Assembly (NCBI GenBank): GCA_037318855.1
Contig: CP134874.1
Coordinates: 2,976,598 to 3,040,597 of the forward strand
Length of the DNA stretch: 64,000 bases
Direction of reading: 5' to 3'
DNA from: Candidatus Sedimenticola sp. (ex Thyasira tokunagai)
Lineage (GTDB): Bacteria; Pseudomonadota; Gammaproteobacteria; Chromatiales; Chromatiaceae
The translations under genes and the position numbers were made by a program. How positions within the stretch are numbered: position 1 is the first letter of the stretch; every line of letters begins with the position of its first letter. Of this stretch, positions 7,071-16,700 are shown piece by piece. The notes under the pieces were generated by a model. That model did not search any database. It was not told the DNA's origin and worked only from the letters and a program-made list of their open reading frames with translations.

Positions 7071-8179
7071 GCTTTTACTACAAATGCGCCCGTTGCCGTG
7101 AGCGCCTCAAACTCAAACCAACTAAAGCCAACCTTCGCTACGCTGAAAATCTGAAAGGTGAAATTGAAAACGCAATTGCGAAAGGCATTTTCGACTATGC
7201 CGAGACCTTCCCTAACAGCGCCAAAGCGAAAATGTTCGCCAAGGTTGCAGGTGATGTGATCTCAGTCGAGGAGGCTCTCAAGACTTGGTTGAAAGGAGTC
7301 GAACCCCAAGTCGAGCGTAGCACTTACATCGACTATCGAAATACCGTCAACAATCATCTTATCCCTACCTTTGGCGAATTGAAACTTTCCGAACTTAACC
7401 GGGCTCATGTCAAGGATTGGGCTGCCGGGAAGGATGCATCCCGTAAACGTATCGCGAATATATTGAGCCCGTTGCGGCAAATGCTTGCCGATGCGGTTGA
7501 TGCTGAGCAGATCGGCAAGAATCCGCTCCACGGATGGACATACAAAAAAAGGGAACCAGTAAAAGTCAGGGACGACATTGATCCTTTCACACTAGAAGAA
7601 CAAACGGCCATTATCACCAAACTTCCTGATCAGGCAGCCAACCTGATCCAGTTCGCATTCTGGACGGGGCTCCGCACCTCGGAACTCATTGCCCTGGAAT
7701 GGGGTGACATCGACTGGGTACGGGGCGTAGCTTGGGTAAGGCGGGCCAAGGTTCGAGGTGAGCTGAAGCCCCCCAAAACAAAAGCAGGGATCAGAGAGGT
7801 CAAACTACTTCCACCTGCCGTCATGGCTCTAAACGCCCAGAAATCGCACACATTCATGACAGGACAAGAGGTTTTCCACAATCCACGTACCAACTCGCCC
7901 TGGGAAGGTGATGGCGCGATACGAAAGACAGCCTGGGTTTATGCCTTAAAAAAGGCTGGCGTACGATATCGACGCCCCTACCAAACGCGCCACACCTATG
8001 CATCTATGATGTTGACCGCTGGCGAAAACCCGGTATGGGTTGCCACTCAGATGGGACACAGAGACTGGTCCATGATCATCCGTGTATATGGAAGATGGAT
8101 TCCAGAAGCGGATCCGAATGCAGGATCCAAGGCGGCGGCGCTTTGGGGAACACCATCAACTGAAATGAAGAATACCTAA
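7019..8179 (+). CDS. int: Tyrosine-recombinase integrase with DUF3596 arm-binding domain
   Basis: This 386-aa protein has three parts. The N-terminal arm DNA-binding domain (DUF3596) runs over residues ~12-65 (ASGSSIEISFYYKCARCRERL, then PTKANLRYAENLKGEIENAI). A SAM-like core-binding domain follows at ~85-165. The catalytic domain has the first Arg in TGLRTSELIALEWGDID, the second box in YQTRHTYASMM, a His in MGHRDW and the nucleophilic Tyr in IRVYGRW. The HxxR box starts with Tyr instead of His, which I believe is normal for this subfamily. It should excise and integrate the ICE at the tmRNA 3'-end site 1.7 kb downstream. ATG 7019 is the only ATG start that keeps the arm domain complete. Confidence 0.93.
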   Translation: MGGRTGARAASGSSIEISFYYKCARCRERLKLKPTKANLRYAENLKGEIENAIAKGIFDYAETFPNSAKAKMFAKVAGDVISVEEALKTWLKGVEPQVERSTYIDYRNTVNNHLIPTFGELKLSELNRAHVKDWAAGKDASRKRIANILSPLRQMLADAVDAEQIGKNPLHGWTYKKREPVKVRDDIDPFTLEEQTAIITKLPDQAANLIQFAFWTGLRTSELIALEWGDIDWVRGVAWVRRAKVRGELKPPKTKAGIREVKLLPPAVMALNAQKSHTFMTGQEVFHNPRTNSPWEGDGAIRKTAWVYALKKAGVRYRRPYQTRHTYASMMLTAGENPVWVATQMGHRDWSMIIRVYGRWIPEADPNAGSKAAALWGTPSTEMKNT

Positions 8180-8367
8180 GCTAGGCTTTCTTCACCAACG
8201 TTGAATGATGGCAGTTTTTCAGCCGCATACACCTACCATCCTGAGTGGTGCCTTAGCTGGCCTACCAGTCAAGTGAACCTCTTGGATTCTCCCTTGATTT
8301 TCAGATAAAATTCGGACAGATTGTTACCACTTATAAATAACTGGGTACATTTTATCTGGTATCGGTA

Positions 8368-8961
8368 ATGAGAAAACAGCCTGAAGAGATTTTTCGCTCA
8401 TGCGGTGGCCAGCTCCGTATGAGCGAGGCTATCGAGCACGGAATCACGCGCTACATGCTCTATTCACTTAGAGACAAGGGAGTCATTGAGCAGGTTAGCA
8501 GAGGAGTCTACCGACTGGTGGAACTTCCGCCAATCAGTAACCCCGATCTGGTAACGGTGAGTCTTCGCTTCCCAAGGGCTGTCATCTGCCTTATTTCTGC
8601 TCTGGCTTACCACGATATTACGACGCAGGTACCGCATAATGTCTCCGTGGCATTCCCCAGGGACTCACGGCTGCCATCGCTTGATTACCCGCCAATTCTG
8701 GCACACAAGTTCTCTGAACACGCATACCAATCCGGTATTGAGGAGCACCAAATCGACGGGGTGCCCGTCAAGGTCTACAGCCCTGAGAAAACCCTCGCTG
8801 ACTGTTTCAAATTCCGAAATAAAATCGGCATGGATTTGGTACTGGAGACCTTTAAGCTTTACAAGTCGCAAAAGAAATTTAACCTTAGCGAACTACTAAA
8901 ACAGGCCAAGATTTGCCGGGTCGAAAAAGTGATGCAGCCTTACCTGGAAGCTATTCTATGA
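8368..8961 (+). CDS. AbiEi-family type IV antitoxin, apparently orphan
   Basis: This 197-aa protein has an N-terminal winged helix (GGQLRMSEAIEHGITRYMLYSLRDKGVIEQVSRGVYRL, residues ~13-50) and a C-terminal AbiEi domain (SLRFPRAVICLISALAYHDITTQVPHNVSVAF, then PVKVYSPEKTLADCFKFRNKIGMDLVLETFKLY). Such proteins repress their operon and neutralise the AbiEii nucleotidyltransferase toxin. The expected toxin is missing: an ATG overlaps the stop codon (8958-8960), as in intact abiE operons, but that frame ends after 32 codons. The ICE may therefore carry only the antitoxin, which could serve as an anti-addiction or regulatory protein. It lies between integrase and attachment site, a common cargo position. 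Confidence 0.82.
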   Translation: MRKQPEEIFRSCGGQLRMSEAIEHGITRYMLYSLRDKGVIEQVSRGVYRLVELPPISNPDLVTVSLRFPRAVICLISALAYHDITTQVPHNVSVAFPRDSRLPSLDYPPILAHKFSEHAYQSGIEEHQIDGVPVKVYSPEKTLADCFKFRNKIGMDLVLETFKLYKSQKKFNLSELLKQAKICRVEKVMQPYLEAIL

Positions 8962-9056
8962 AAGATCTCAGACATATGGATATTGGCTCATGCATCCTTG
9001 GTCAGAATTATTCCTATCAGACTTTATCATCAGGTGATATAATAATCTATGAATAA
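8958..9056 (+). pseudogene. Remnant of the AbiEii toxin start
   Basis: The ATG overlaps the AbiEi stop codon and the frame opens MKDL, which as I recall matches the beginning of AbiEii proteins. It then diverges at once and stops after 32 codons. No nucleotidyltransferase motif follows on any frame, because the next gene is TumE. I read this as a deleted toxin gene; a non-homologous short frame is the alternative. Confidence 0.4.
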
Positions 9057-9414
9057 AGATCCAGGGATAGACACCCTATTGGACCTACACGATCAGATTA
9101 TCGACCAAGGTGGTGGATACTGGATCAAGATCGAGGCATGGCGGGTTGAGGCTACCCAGGTGATCCCACATGGTGTCCGCTATTCGCTAACTCTGCATGA
9201 ACCATACGGTAAACGAATCTTAGGTTATGACAATGCACATTCAGCGAAGCCGCCAAAGAAATTCAAGTTTGCAGGGCGAATATTGCCTTATGACCACCGG
9301 CACCGCCATGTATCAGACAAGGGCGTACCTTATGCGTTCAAGGATACCTATCAACTTCTTTCGGACTTCTTCGCGGAAGTAGATCGCGTGCTGCTAGAGG
9401 TAAGAAAACGATGA
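9049..9414 (+). CDS. TumE-family toxin (DUF6516)
   Basis: This 121-aa protein has the DUF6516/TumE layout: LLDLHDQIIDQGGGYWIKIEAWRVE at the N-terminus, then HGVRYSLTLHEPYGKRILGYDNAHSAKPP, YDHRHRH, and a C-terminal VPYAFKDTYQLLSDFFAEVDRVLLEVRKR. The family is annotated as the toxin of a two-gene system; its target is not known to me. The conserved Tyr-Asp-His-Arg-His-Arg-His run is a candidate active site. AGGTGA 11 nt before ATG 9049 supports the start. The stop overlaps the antitoxin start in an ATGA arrangement (9411-9414), the usual sign of a paired module. Confidence 0.78.
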   Translation: MNKDPGIDTLLDLHDQIIDQGGGYWIKIEAWRVEATQVIPHGVRYSLTLHEPYGKRILGYDNAHSAKPPKKFKFAGRILPYDHRHRHVSDKGVPYAFKDTYQLLSDFFAEVDRVLLEVRKR

Positions 9415-9761
9415 AGACCATCACGATTGGCATCATGCCGCAAGAAAAGATCCGTAATCGGATATTGGCCATTGCCAGTGGGAAACACAAACCAAAACGG
9501 GGTGAGCCCAAAATCTGGTTCACCTCAATGAAGTCGCTGGCAGAGGTCCTAAGCGATGAGAATCGCGCTCTTCTCAAAGTAATGGCTGAGATACATCCAG
9601 AGTCGATTTCGGCTTTAGCGAGAGCCAGCGGGCGGAAGCCGGGAAACCTATCCAGAACCCTCAAAACCATGTCACGATATGGCATCGTGGAGATGAAGCG
9701 AGAGAAGAATTTTGTCCGTCCGATCGCCAAGGCGACTGAGTTCCGTATCATCGCAGCATGA
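9411..9761 (+). CDS. Cognate HTH antitoxin (TumA-like, HVO_A0114-type)
   Basis: This 116-aa protein begins KTITIGIMPQEKIRNRILAI and contains KPKRGEPKIWFTSMKSLAEVLSDENRALLKVM. A MarR-like helix-turn-helix follows (HPESISALARASGRKPGNLSRTLKTMSRYGIVEM, residues ~66-99). This protein regularly accompanies TumE toxins. It would neutralise the upstream toxin and autoregulate the operon. Start and upstream stop overlap in ATGA, so translation is coupled. It is the last gene before the attachment site. Confidence 0.78.
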   Translation: MKTITIGIMPQEKIRNRILAIASGKHKPKRGEPKIWFTSMKSLAEVLSDENRALLKVMAEIHPESISALARASGRKPGNLSRTLKTMSRYGIVEMKREKNFVRPIAKATEFRIIAA

Positions 9762-9860
9762 GCACATTAGATGGCCCACTGAGCACCACTCGATACTTTG
9801 GAATTTTATTCGGTCAACATCCAGACAACATGGAAACGCAACTTATTGATTTTATTAATA

Positions 9861-9893
9861 CGAACGCGGGTTCGATTCCCGCCGCCTCCACCA
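9861..9893 (+). other. tmRNA (ssrA) 3'-end copy, probable ICE attachment site
   Basis: Positions 9861-9893 give a T-arm (GCGGGTTCGATTCCCGC), then CGCCTCCACCA. This is the 3' end of a gammaproteobacterial tmRNA, preceded by CGAA as in many ssrA genes. The rest of ssrA is absent: the upstream ~350 bp is the TumA-like gene. Tyrosine-recombinase ICEs often integrate at this point and leave such a duplicate. The terminator just downstream supports this being the original chromosomal 3' end. A tRNA-Ser 3' end is a less likely alternative. Confidence 0.75.
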
Positions 9894-9905
9894 ATTGAAG
9901 TATCC

Positions 9906-9930
9906 AAAGCCGTCCTAGGACGGCTTTTTT
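9906..9930 (+). terminator. Rho-independent terminator after the ssrA 3' end
   Basis: AAAGCCGTCC and GGACGGCTTT form a perfect 10-bp stem around TA (9906-9927), followed by T residues to 9930. Its place 12 bp after the CCA fits the native ssrA terminator left behind by ICE insertion. Confidence 0.85.
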
Positions 9931-9962
9931 ATTGCCTAAATTCAGCCACTTACCTACACTGA

Positions 9963-10850
9963 TCAATAAGTCGTAATGCCATGCTTCAACAACATACGTG
10001 GAAGCACATCATCCAGATTACTTATATCCTTGTCATTCAACTCAATCAGACTAAAGCCATATTGTTGGTAAATGGCTACTTTCTCATTCTTTCTGGCCAG
10101 ATACTTCGGATCGCTCTCCATACCCCAAAATTCGATATAGACCTTGCCAATGGGTAGGTAAAAGTCACAGTAGACCTCCTCTTCGATGGGCAAACGTCGC
10201 TCATAGGCATGAACAATTTCAGAGGTATAGAGCCAGTTATCGATCAACATTTCAGCACGGGAACGTACAAAGTGCCCGTCAGCAGTGCGGAGTTTAGGTT
10301 TAAACTTATCACGAAAACCTGAGGCCTTATTGGCGGAAGGTGCATCAACAGGGAATTCCTTGGCCTCTTTGGAGTCACCTTTCAACTCCTTAATGGTGTT
10401 CTTCAACGAGACATTTTCTACTACTGTAGACGGCCAAAGAACGAAAGGTATACCTGACTTATTATCTTCCCTCTGCTCACCTCCCACACTCTGGCCCAAG
10501 GGAGTGACTAGCCATCCCTTTAAGTGCTTTTTTATCCAGCCATGCTCTGAGAGTATTTGGTTGATTCGCCGAGCTGACAAATCAAACTTCCCGCCAAGGT
10601 TGGTAGCACTTAACATTCCTTGAGCCGTTGCTTTTTCAAGCTTTATAGATTCCGGCCATACAATATATTTGCCAAGCTTTTTACTCTCCTGGTACTTCCC
10701 CCCTGCATTAATACCGACCTGCAGCAATACCCAAGTATCATTTTCACGCTTAACGTAGCCAAGATCTACCAGGCGACCAAATAGGTGTTTGGTTGGTATT
10801 GCGAGTTGCTTTGAAAGTTTTGTTGTTGATATGTATTTAATGCTGTCCAT
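9963..10850 (-). CDS. VSR-like nuclease-fold protein with duplicated N-terminal modules
   Basis: This 295-aa protein has two related ~60-residue segments. Residues ~9-66 contain TKLSKQLAIPTKHLFGRLVDLGYV and end in YIVWPESI. Residues ~83-142 contain TNLGGKFDLSARRINQILSEHGWI and end in FVLWPSTV. Each resembles a winged helix with a conserved Gly-Lys-Trp-Pro tail. The C-terminal ~90 residues (VRSRAEMLIDNWLY, EEVYCDFYLPIGKVYIEFWG, YQQYGFSLIELNDKDI) look like a VSR/PD-(D/E)XK endonuclease fold with Glu, Asp and Glu at the right spacing. It closes the minus-strand defence block. I know similar proteins only as hypothetical. Target and activity are unknown; a defence nuclease is inferred from fold and neighbours. 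Confidence 0.65.
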   Translation of the reverse strand: MDSIKYISTTKLSKQLAIPTKHLFGRLVDLGYVKRENDTWVLLQVGINAGGKYQESKKLGKYIVWPESIKLEKATAQGMLSATNLGGKFDLSARRINQILSEHGWIKKHLKGWLVTPLGQSVGGEQREDNKSGIPFVLWPSTVVENVSLKNTIKELKGDSKEAKEFPVDAPSANKASGFRDKFKPKLRTADGHFVRSRAEMLIDNWLYTSEIVHAYERRLPIEEEVYCDFYLPIGKVYIEFWGMESDPKYLARKNEKVAIYQQYGFSLIELNDKDISNLDDVLPRMLLKHGITTY

Positions 10851-11029
10851 TCCTAATTATCCCTGGAAAATTGGTAGTTATGTGTTTGTAAGGTAAATAT
10901 GATGCTTCCTAGTCGGTTGGAGCTAAGTCAGATCATAATTTTAGTGATCAGATTCATCTAAACCGTGGTCTGTCCCTTATTGATTCCCTAAACAACTATT
11001 GAAGTGTCAGACTGATCCTGGATAGTGAA

Positions 11030-13721
11030 TTACGAGGCAGGCGCACTCTCTTCCTGATCTTCCTCATAAGCTATGGGCAGCAAAGTGAGCATCCCATCGA
11101 AGTGCTCCTTATCTACCACCTCAATCAATTCGAGTAGATCCCTAAGAATAACTTGGGTTTCACTGAGGATGGAGATATCGTGCTCAGGAGCGCCAATCTG
11201 GTCGTTATGGGAGTTGACGTGTAAGAAGCGCAGGATTCTCGTTTTCTTGGCGGCATCAAAGGAGATTTCGTTCATTTTCTTTTCAAGCTTCCCTGCTTCA
11301 AAATGTGGCAACTTGAAGGTCAGAAAACTTTCGAGTAAGCGTCTCCCGAGATTTGGTAGCCCATAGTAATCTTCTAAGCCACCACCAGCATCAGGTTTAT
11401 TTGCCTCAGTATGGATGGTTTTGAAGAGGTAGTGATACTCGGATTCGTAGTTTCGGAGTAGTGGATCAATATTAGCGATTGATGCAGATCTTTCGCCGCC
11501 ATATGCGGTACATTCCAACAAATAAAGTCTTGCAGGATGTAGATGTGGTTTGGTTTCTTTCATCATATGAGGCATTTTCAGAAACCAGCCCCTAACCAGT
11601 CGAAAGAAGCTAAAACTATGTGTCAATATGAATAACTGCTTGGCATCTCTAGTCTTTTCCTTCATGAACCCGAAGGCACTGTACATAGAATTCGAATCCA
11701 AGCTTGAAATCGGATCATCTATGACAACAACTCCTTCATCAAGGTTAAAGTCTTCGTCCTCGAGTGTCAAGCGTGTCGCTACCTCGTGAAAGATTTTGGG
11801 ACATCCAAGTCTCCAAAATCGACTCGCCTACGCGACAGCCGTTATGCCCCGACCGTCCTGCGTACGTCACGATTCCGTATTGCACATTGCAGCAAAGCTG
11901 CTTGTGCACTACTCCATCATGACTCCCGCAATGACTCTACGGCGTTTCGGATGCACTCCTTGTATGCCCTACATCGCTCCCTGCCGGTCGCAATTCCGGC
12001 CATACAACCGCGCCTACGCCTATCGGGGACTAATCGCCTCGGCTTTCAGCCTTCCATGGCGATCAGCGTTTGAGGAAGTACATAAAGGATATTGCCGTAC
12101 GTTCGCCTTCACTGAGGTGAAAAGCGGGTTCACCATTCCTGGTAATACGATATCCGTTATCAGAGGTTTCAAACTTCAGTTCATTGCGGCCTAAATAGGC
12201 ACACATTTCTTCGTTCAATTCATCGGCAGCCTTTCGATGCTGTCGAATATCTCGTTCCAAATCATCAATTTTTGAATTCTTAACAGATATCTCGTCCTTT
12301 TTCGATGAGTATTCTTCTTCTAGTTGGTTGATTGTCGTTTTGAAATCCTGGTACTCAGAAATAGCTCTGGCTACCATGTCCATTGCAAGATCAGATCGAG
12401 CCTTCTTTACCTGGTTAGAAAATTCATCAGTGTATTGATTGTGTCCAGAGATGAGCTGATTGATATTCGTAATTGTTTGTAGCCCCAGTAGCGTTATAGC
12501 ATTTTGGGCCACATCAAAAATGCCTGCGAGTACTTTCATGATCCAGCCCGAATCTTCGCTAGCATTTGTCAGTGAGAAAATGACCTCATTAATATCAAGT
12601 TGTTGAAAAGGCTCATCTCTCTTCTTTTTTAGCGCAGAGACCAATGCCTTGAGAAAGGTCACCAACGAGAGCCTGGCTTTAATCCAGTTTGAAGCATTTC
12701 TCTCATAGTCTTTGCGAAGATGAGGATAAAACAGACTTTTTGCTGGCAATGCGAGTTGCTCGATTGCTTTGACATACCCTTCAATCTTTCTGATCAGTTG
12801 GTCGATTTCACTTTGAAATCTGCTCAACTGATCGCTGAAGTGACCTTCCAGCTCTGAGATTCTATTGTCAGGTATTTCTTGCTTACAAAAATGGCAGGTC
12901 GCTGTTTCATTATCTCCTGTGTGCAGTTTCAATCCTGCCTGCACCCAAGAAGAAATCACAGGTGAATTATTCAACTCATCAATAACAGAAGATACAATTG
13001 AGCGACTTAGCAGTGATTCAACCTGTTTGATCAGTGCTTGGTAATCAATCTCTAGCAATAAGATTGGGGCTACTTTATCTAAAGGTGAACCATTTTTTGT
13101 ATCGATACATCGTTTTTTCTCATGTGCAGTAAGACAGAAGCCTGGGATTTGATTATTCAGTATTTTGTCGGCATCTTGTTTATACAGTTGTTTATTATAA
13201 TAGTTGTACGGCCCACCACCTGACGTCGTGAGCATGTTCTTAATATTGGCGGCTTGCTCTGTGCAAAACTTTTCACGTAACCTACGTTGCTCAGTAGCTC
13301 GTCTCTCCGTTGAGCCAATAGCTTCCTTGGTAATTTCAACCTCTGCTTTTAGTTGAACCACCTCACGCTGTTTTTCGGCACTCTCTTCACCGAGATAGTA
13401 GACGGGAGGCAATTCTTGGTGAGGATCTTCGAACAATGTTCGGTCGATAGTATCTCTGTTAAATACTCGAATTGGTGGTGAGGTCGCAGTCTCAAAATCC
13501 TTTCCATGGAGAGTAGCGCAGCCTATACGCAGGCGTATATCAGAAGAGAAAATCGAACGACGAGACTGTAAAGAACCGAAGATACTCGACAACGTAGTTT
13601 TTCCAGACCCATTCCAACCATAGAAAAGGTTATACCTGGAAAAATCCAGAAGGTCGCTCGGCCATCTGAAATCGCGATAGATACGATAATCAGAGATCCT
13701 TTCGATTCGCTCAATAGTCAT
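11030..13721 (-). pseudogene. PrrC/RloC-like AAA_13 ATPase, split by a 291-bp repeat
   Basis: Two frames (12063-13721 and 11030-11770) are halves of one 798-aa AAA_13 protein. The first has Walker A GWNGSGKTTLSS near residue 35, long coiled coils, a Cys-x-x-Cys hook (CHFCKQ) and the signature LSEGERTAISF. The second has Walker B VVVIDDPISSLDS and a switch His in ILTHS. Its C-terminus carries RRLLESF and a later NSHND, matching my memory of the Arg-Glu-His anticodon-nuclease triad of PrrC/RloC. The inserted repeat with TSD GCGT lies between; removing it with one TSD copy restores FLKR-LTLEDEDF in frame. The gene starts 25 bp after res. In E. coli PrrC guards a restriction system by cutting tRNA-Lys; that role here is inferred, and the gene is probably dead. 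Confidence 0.7.
11775..12065 (+). repeat. Repeat family R1, copy 1 (291 bp) inside the AAA_13 gene
   Basis: The element is flanked by GCGT at 11771-11774 and 12066-12069, a clean 4-bp target duplication. Near one end it has GGGACATCC; near the other, CGGGGACTAA, then CTTTCAGCCTTCC and TGGCG. The same blocks in the same order occur at 33320-33608 and, reversed, at 62273-62560. It encodes no transposase, so it is a non-autonomous mobile repeat. A GTCGCTACC-type start and a GATCA-type end do not form strong inverted repeats. Confidence 0.75.
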
Positions 13722-13745
13722 GGGTACATCCTGTACAAGTCAGGT

Positions 13746-16700
13746 TCACATTACGCGCTTCACCATGTTCAAAACATAGTCATCTGCATCATCAATCTGG
13801 AACAGAATGTTCCACTCTTCCATATCCTGCTTGGTGACCGAGCGTCCATCACCAGACCACTGGCTTTCGAGCATGGATGCCATGGTGTTGGATACCAGAA
13901 AAGCGTGTAGCTCGATATCCTTGTTCGCTGAATCCTGTGCGTGAAGGTCGGCCTCAATACTTTTTATGGTTTTGTAGAACTGAACTTTAGGATCTTCGGG
14001 CTTATGGTTGCGCAGTCCTTTGGGATCGATAAAGACGATTTTCTGCTTGGATCCCTGAATCAGCCAGAGAATGAAGTCCGGGTAAAAGCCACCTTCCAGG
14101 AAGAAGCCAACACCGTCACCTCTGCTCTCGTTGCGTAGCAGATATGCCTCAAAGCCTTTGAATACAGCATTTTCCATGGCCTTCTGCATATCCTCGACGA
14201 GTTGCTGCTCGCCTTTATTCAGGGGAACAGGGGCTACCTCTACTTCTTTATCATGTTGGGCCAACAGAGGTTGGTAGAGATGGCGTTCGCACCATAGCAA
14301 CTCCAGGCCACTCGGTTTCTGCCCGCGCCATTTAGCAATGTTACCGGCCTGTATCTCCCCTCTAAGCTTGTCGAGCTGATTGATCAGGGTTTCATGGCGA
14401 ATACGATCAACAGTTAGCACATAGCTGCCGTCCGGGGTCTCTTCACTGACACCAGGAAAAACCTCCTTATCGCCGATAAGGGGACGGTACTCAAGTTTAT
14501 CGGCCTCCCACTGTTTACGGCGCCATGCATAGAAGGCTTCGGTGTATTTCTTCAGCAGAGTCAGAGTAATGTCATACCAGGTTCTCAATCCATCCAAGGC
14601 ACCGGGTAAGAGTGTTTCCTTCGGTACGTAAAGGGTGTACCAAGAGGGATCGGCGATGATCTCCACAATCCAGTCACGACTCAAGGTCAGACTCGCCCAG
14701 CGCTTGTCTCGTTTGAAGGTGAGCAGATCGAAGTAGAGCCTATCCATATCCAGCATCGCAATATGCAGCGCACCCAGTTTTCCTGAGTGGCGTCCAACCT
14801 CCTGTTGGCCCTGCCGGTCGGTAGCAAAGCTCTTAACCTGCGGATACCAATCCAGGGTGATACGAGCTGGATTGATAAAGTAGTCTTTTTCCTGAGACTT
14901 GAGCATCTTTGGTGGCAGCAACAACACCTGTTCGGCCAGCTGACTAAATGCACTGCCCTGGCCACCCAAGGCGCGCCCGGCGATTGACTCTTTCAACCGG
15001 ATCACACTGAGATTGCCGGGTAGCGGTTTGATATGTACCAGTGGCAGTCGGTACTCCTCCAGCCCTTCGTTGATTGGAATCTCTTCTTCTTCGAGCTCCT
15101 TACGGAACTGGGCTATGTAATCCGCTTTAACCCCGAAGATATTCAGTGTTTCGAGTATGCCTATGTGCTTGGGGCGTTCCTGCCCCTCGGGCAGTTGTGG
15201 AATGATTTCCGCCGAACGCTTCAGAGTTTCACTCCATCCCTTAAGGCGTACTCCACGACCAAATAGCTGAATGATCTGAGCACCTTCGCTCTTACCCACA
15301 TTCATCAGTGTCATGTTTGAGGCACGCCAACTGCTCCAGCCCTCAGTAAATTTCTTTGAACCAATCAGCACGTTGATGCGGGAATCCGGCTTGTTGATAT
15401 CGCCAAACAACGAAGCTGAGAAACGGGAGTCCTGCACTGCCAAGCCGGCCTTTTCGCATAGTTTGGTCAGTTTGCTGTCATCACCGACGTTGATCACCCC
15501 GAAAGGAATATCCGATGCACCTGCACGCAAGGCAATTTCACCCGCAACGCCACTGATATTTTCCACATAGAGGTGGCCGCCTGCGCTATGAAACAGTCGC
15601 TCCAGCAGGTCAGCGTAGAGTGCTTCCGGCTCATCTGCCAGTGCCTTCAGATACTCAAAACGACCAGAGAGCAGGTCTATGCCGCCGGCACCGACCATGC
15701 CATTGTCCAGCAGCCTGCGGATAGCCGAGACGGTCGCCTCTTTATTCTTGACCACCTTGTCGAGGAATTGCAGCACCTCAATCATATCTGGGGCCTCTTT
15801 GTCCGAGAGGCCAGCGGTGACCTTGCTGCTGACGAAGATCCACAGTGGTGGTTCGATGTTGAAGGGCTTGAGTTTTCCCTTCTGGTCGTCGAAAAGGCGT
15901 CGCTGCTGGTAGAAACTCAGCAGTGACGCCACCAGGTATGCGTAGTGATCATTGTCGTCCAGGTTCCTCTGCAGATTGAGAATCTGGGACTGTTTGCCGT
16001 AGCCGTCACCGTAGAAGAAACGGTAGGAGTAGTCGAACAGGATCGCCTTGCTATAGAGCTGACGGCGATCATCGCGCGCCATGGCTGCCTGGGCAAAGGT
16101 GGCGGAGTATTCAAAAGAGAACCCTTTCTCACACAGCGCATTTCGATGACGCAACCACTCTTCACCTGAGGAGCCACGATGGCCTTCATCTACCAGCACC
16201 AGGTTATTGTTGCCGAAGGAGGCTGTGGCGACTGTCTTCGCCTTGGCCTCGTCACGGAATTTGTTGATGTCGATAACGATGACCGCATCAGCAAACAGTG
16301 ATCCCTGGTTCTTGCTGAAGGGCGTGGCGTGGATGCCGGATGTTTCCAGCTCCACCAGATGCTGTCGGGTAAGGCCCTCGTTGGGTGTCAGGAGAATGAT
16401 ACAACCAAGATCCTTTGTGTTGCCGTACCTCTCTAGATAGTGCCGATACTGCAGGATATTGGCATGCATGATCAGCGTTTTTCCTGAGCCGGTGGCACTC
16501 CAGTAGGCTATTTTGTTAAGTTGCAGCCAGGGCAGCTCATCTTCGTCCAGTGTGGTGAGCGGTGGCTGATCCGAATGTTGTTCATTCCAGGCCGCAACCT
16601 GTTGGTTGAGCGCGTTCCTAAGGTCTCCCGGTTTGCGGAACAGCCAATCCAGATAGACCTCGGTAAACAGCAGCATCAGGTACTGAAAATACTTCCACTC

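Noticed and set aside
9841..9893. A complete tRNA gene ending in CCACCA
   Set aside because: No anticodon arm or D-arm precedes the T-arm; the upstream sequence is AT-rich spacer after a protein gene.
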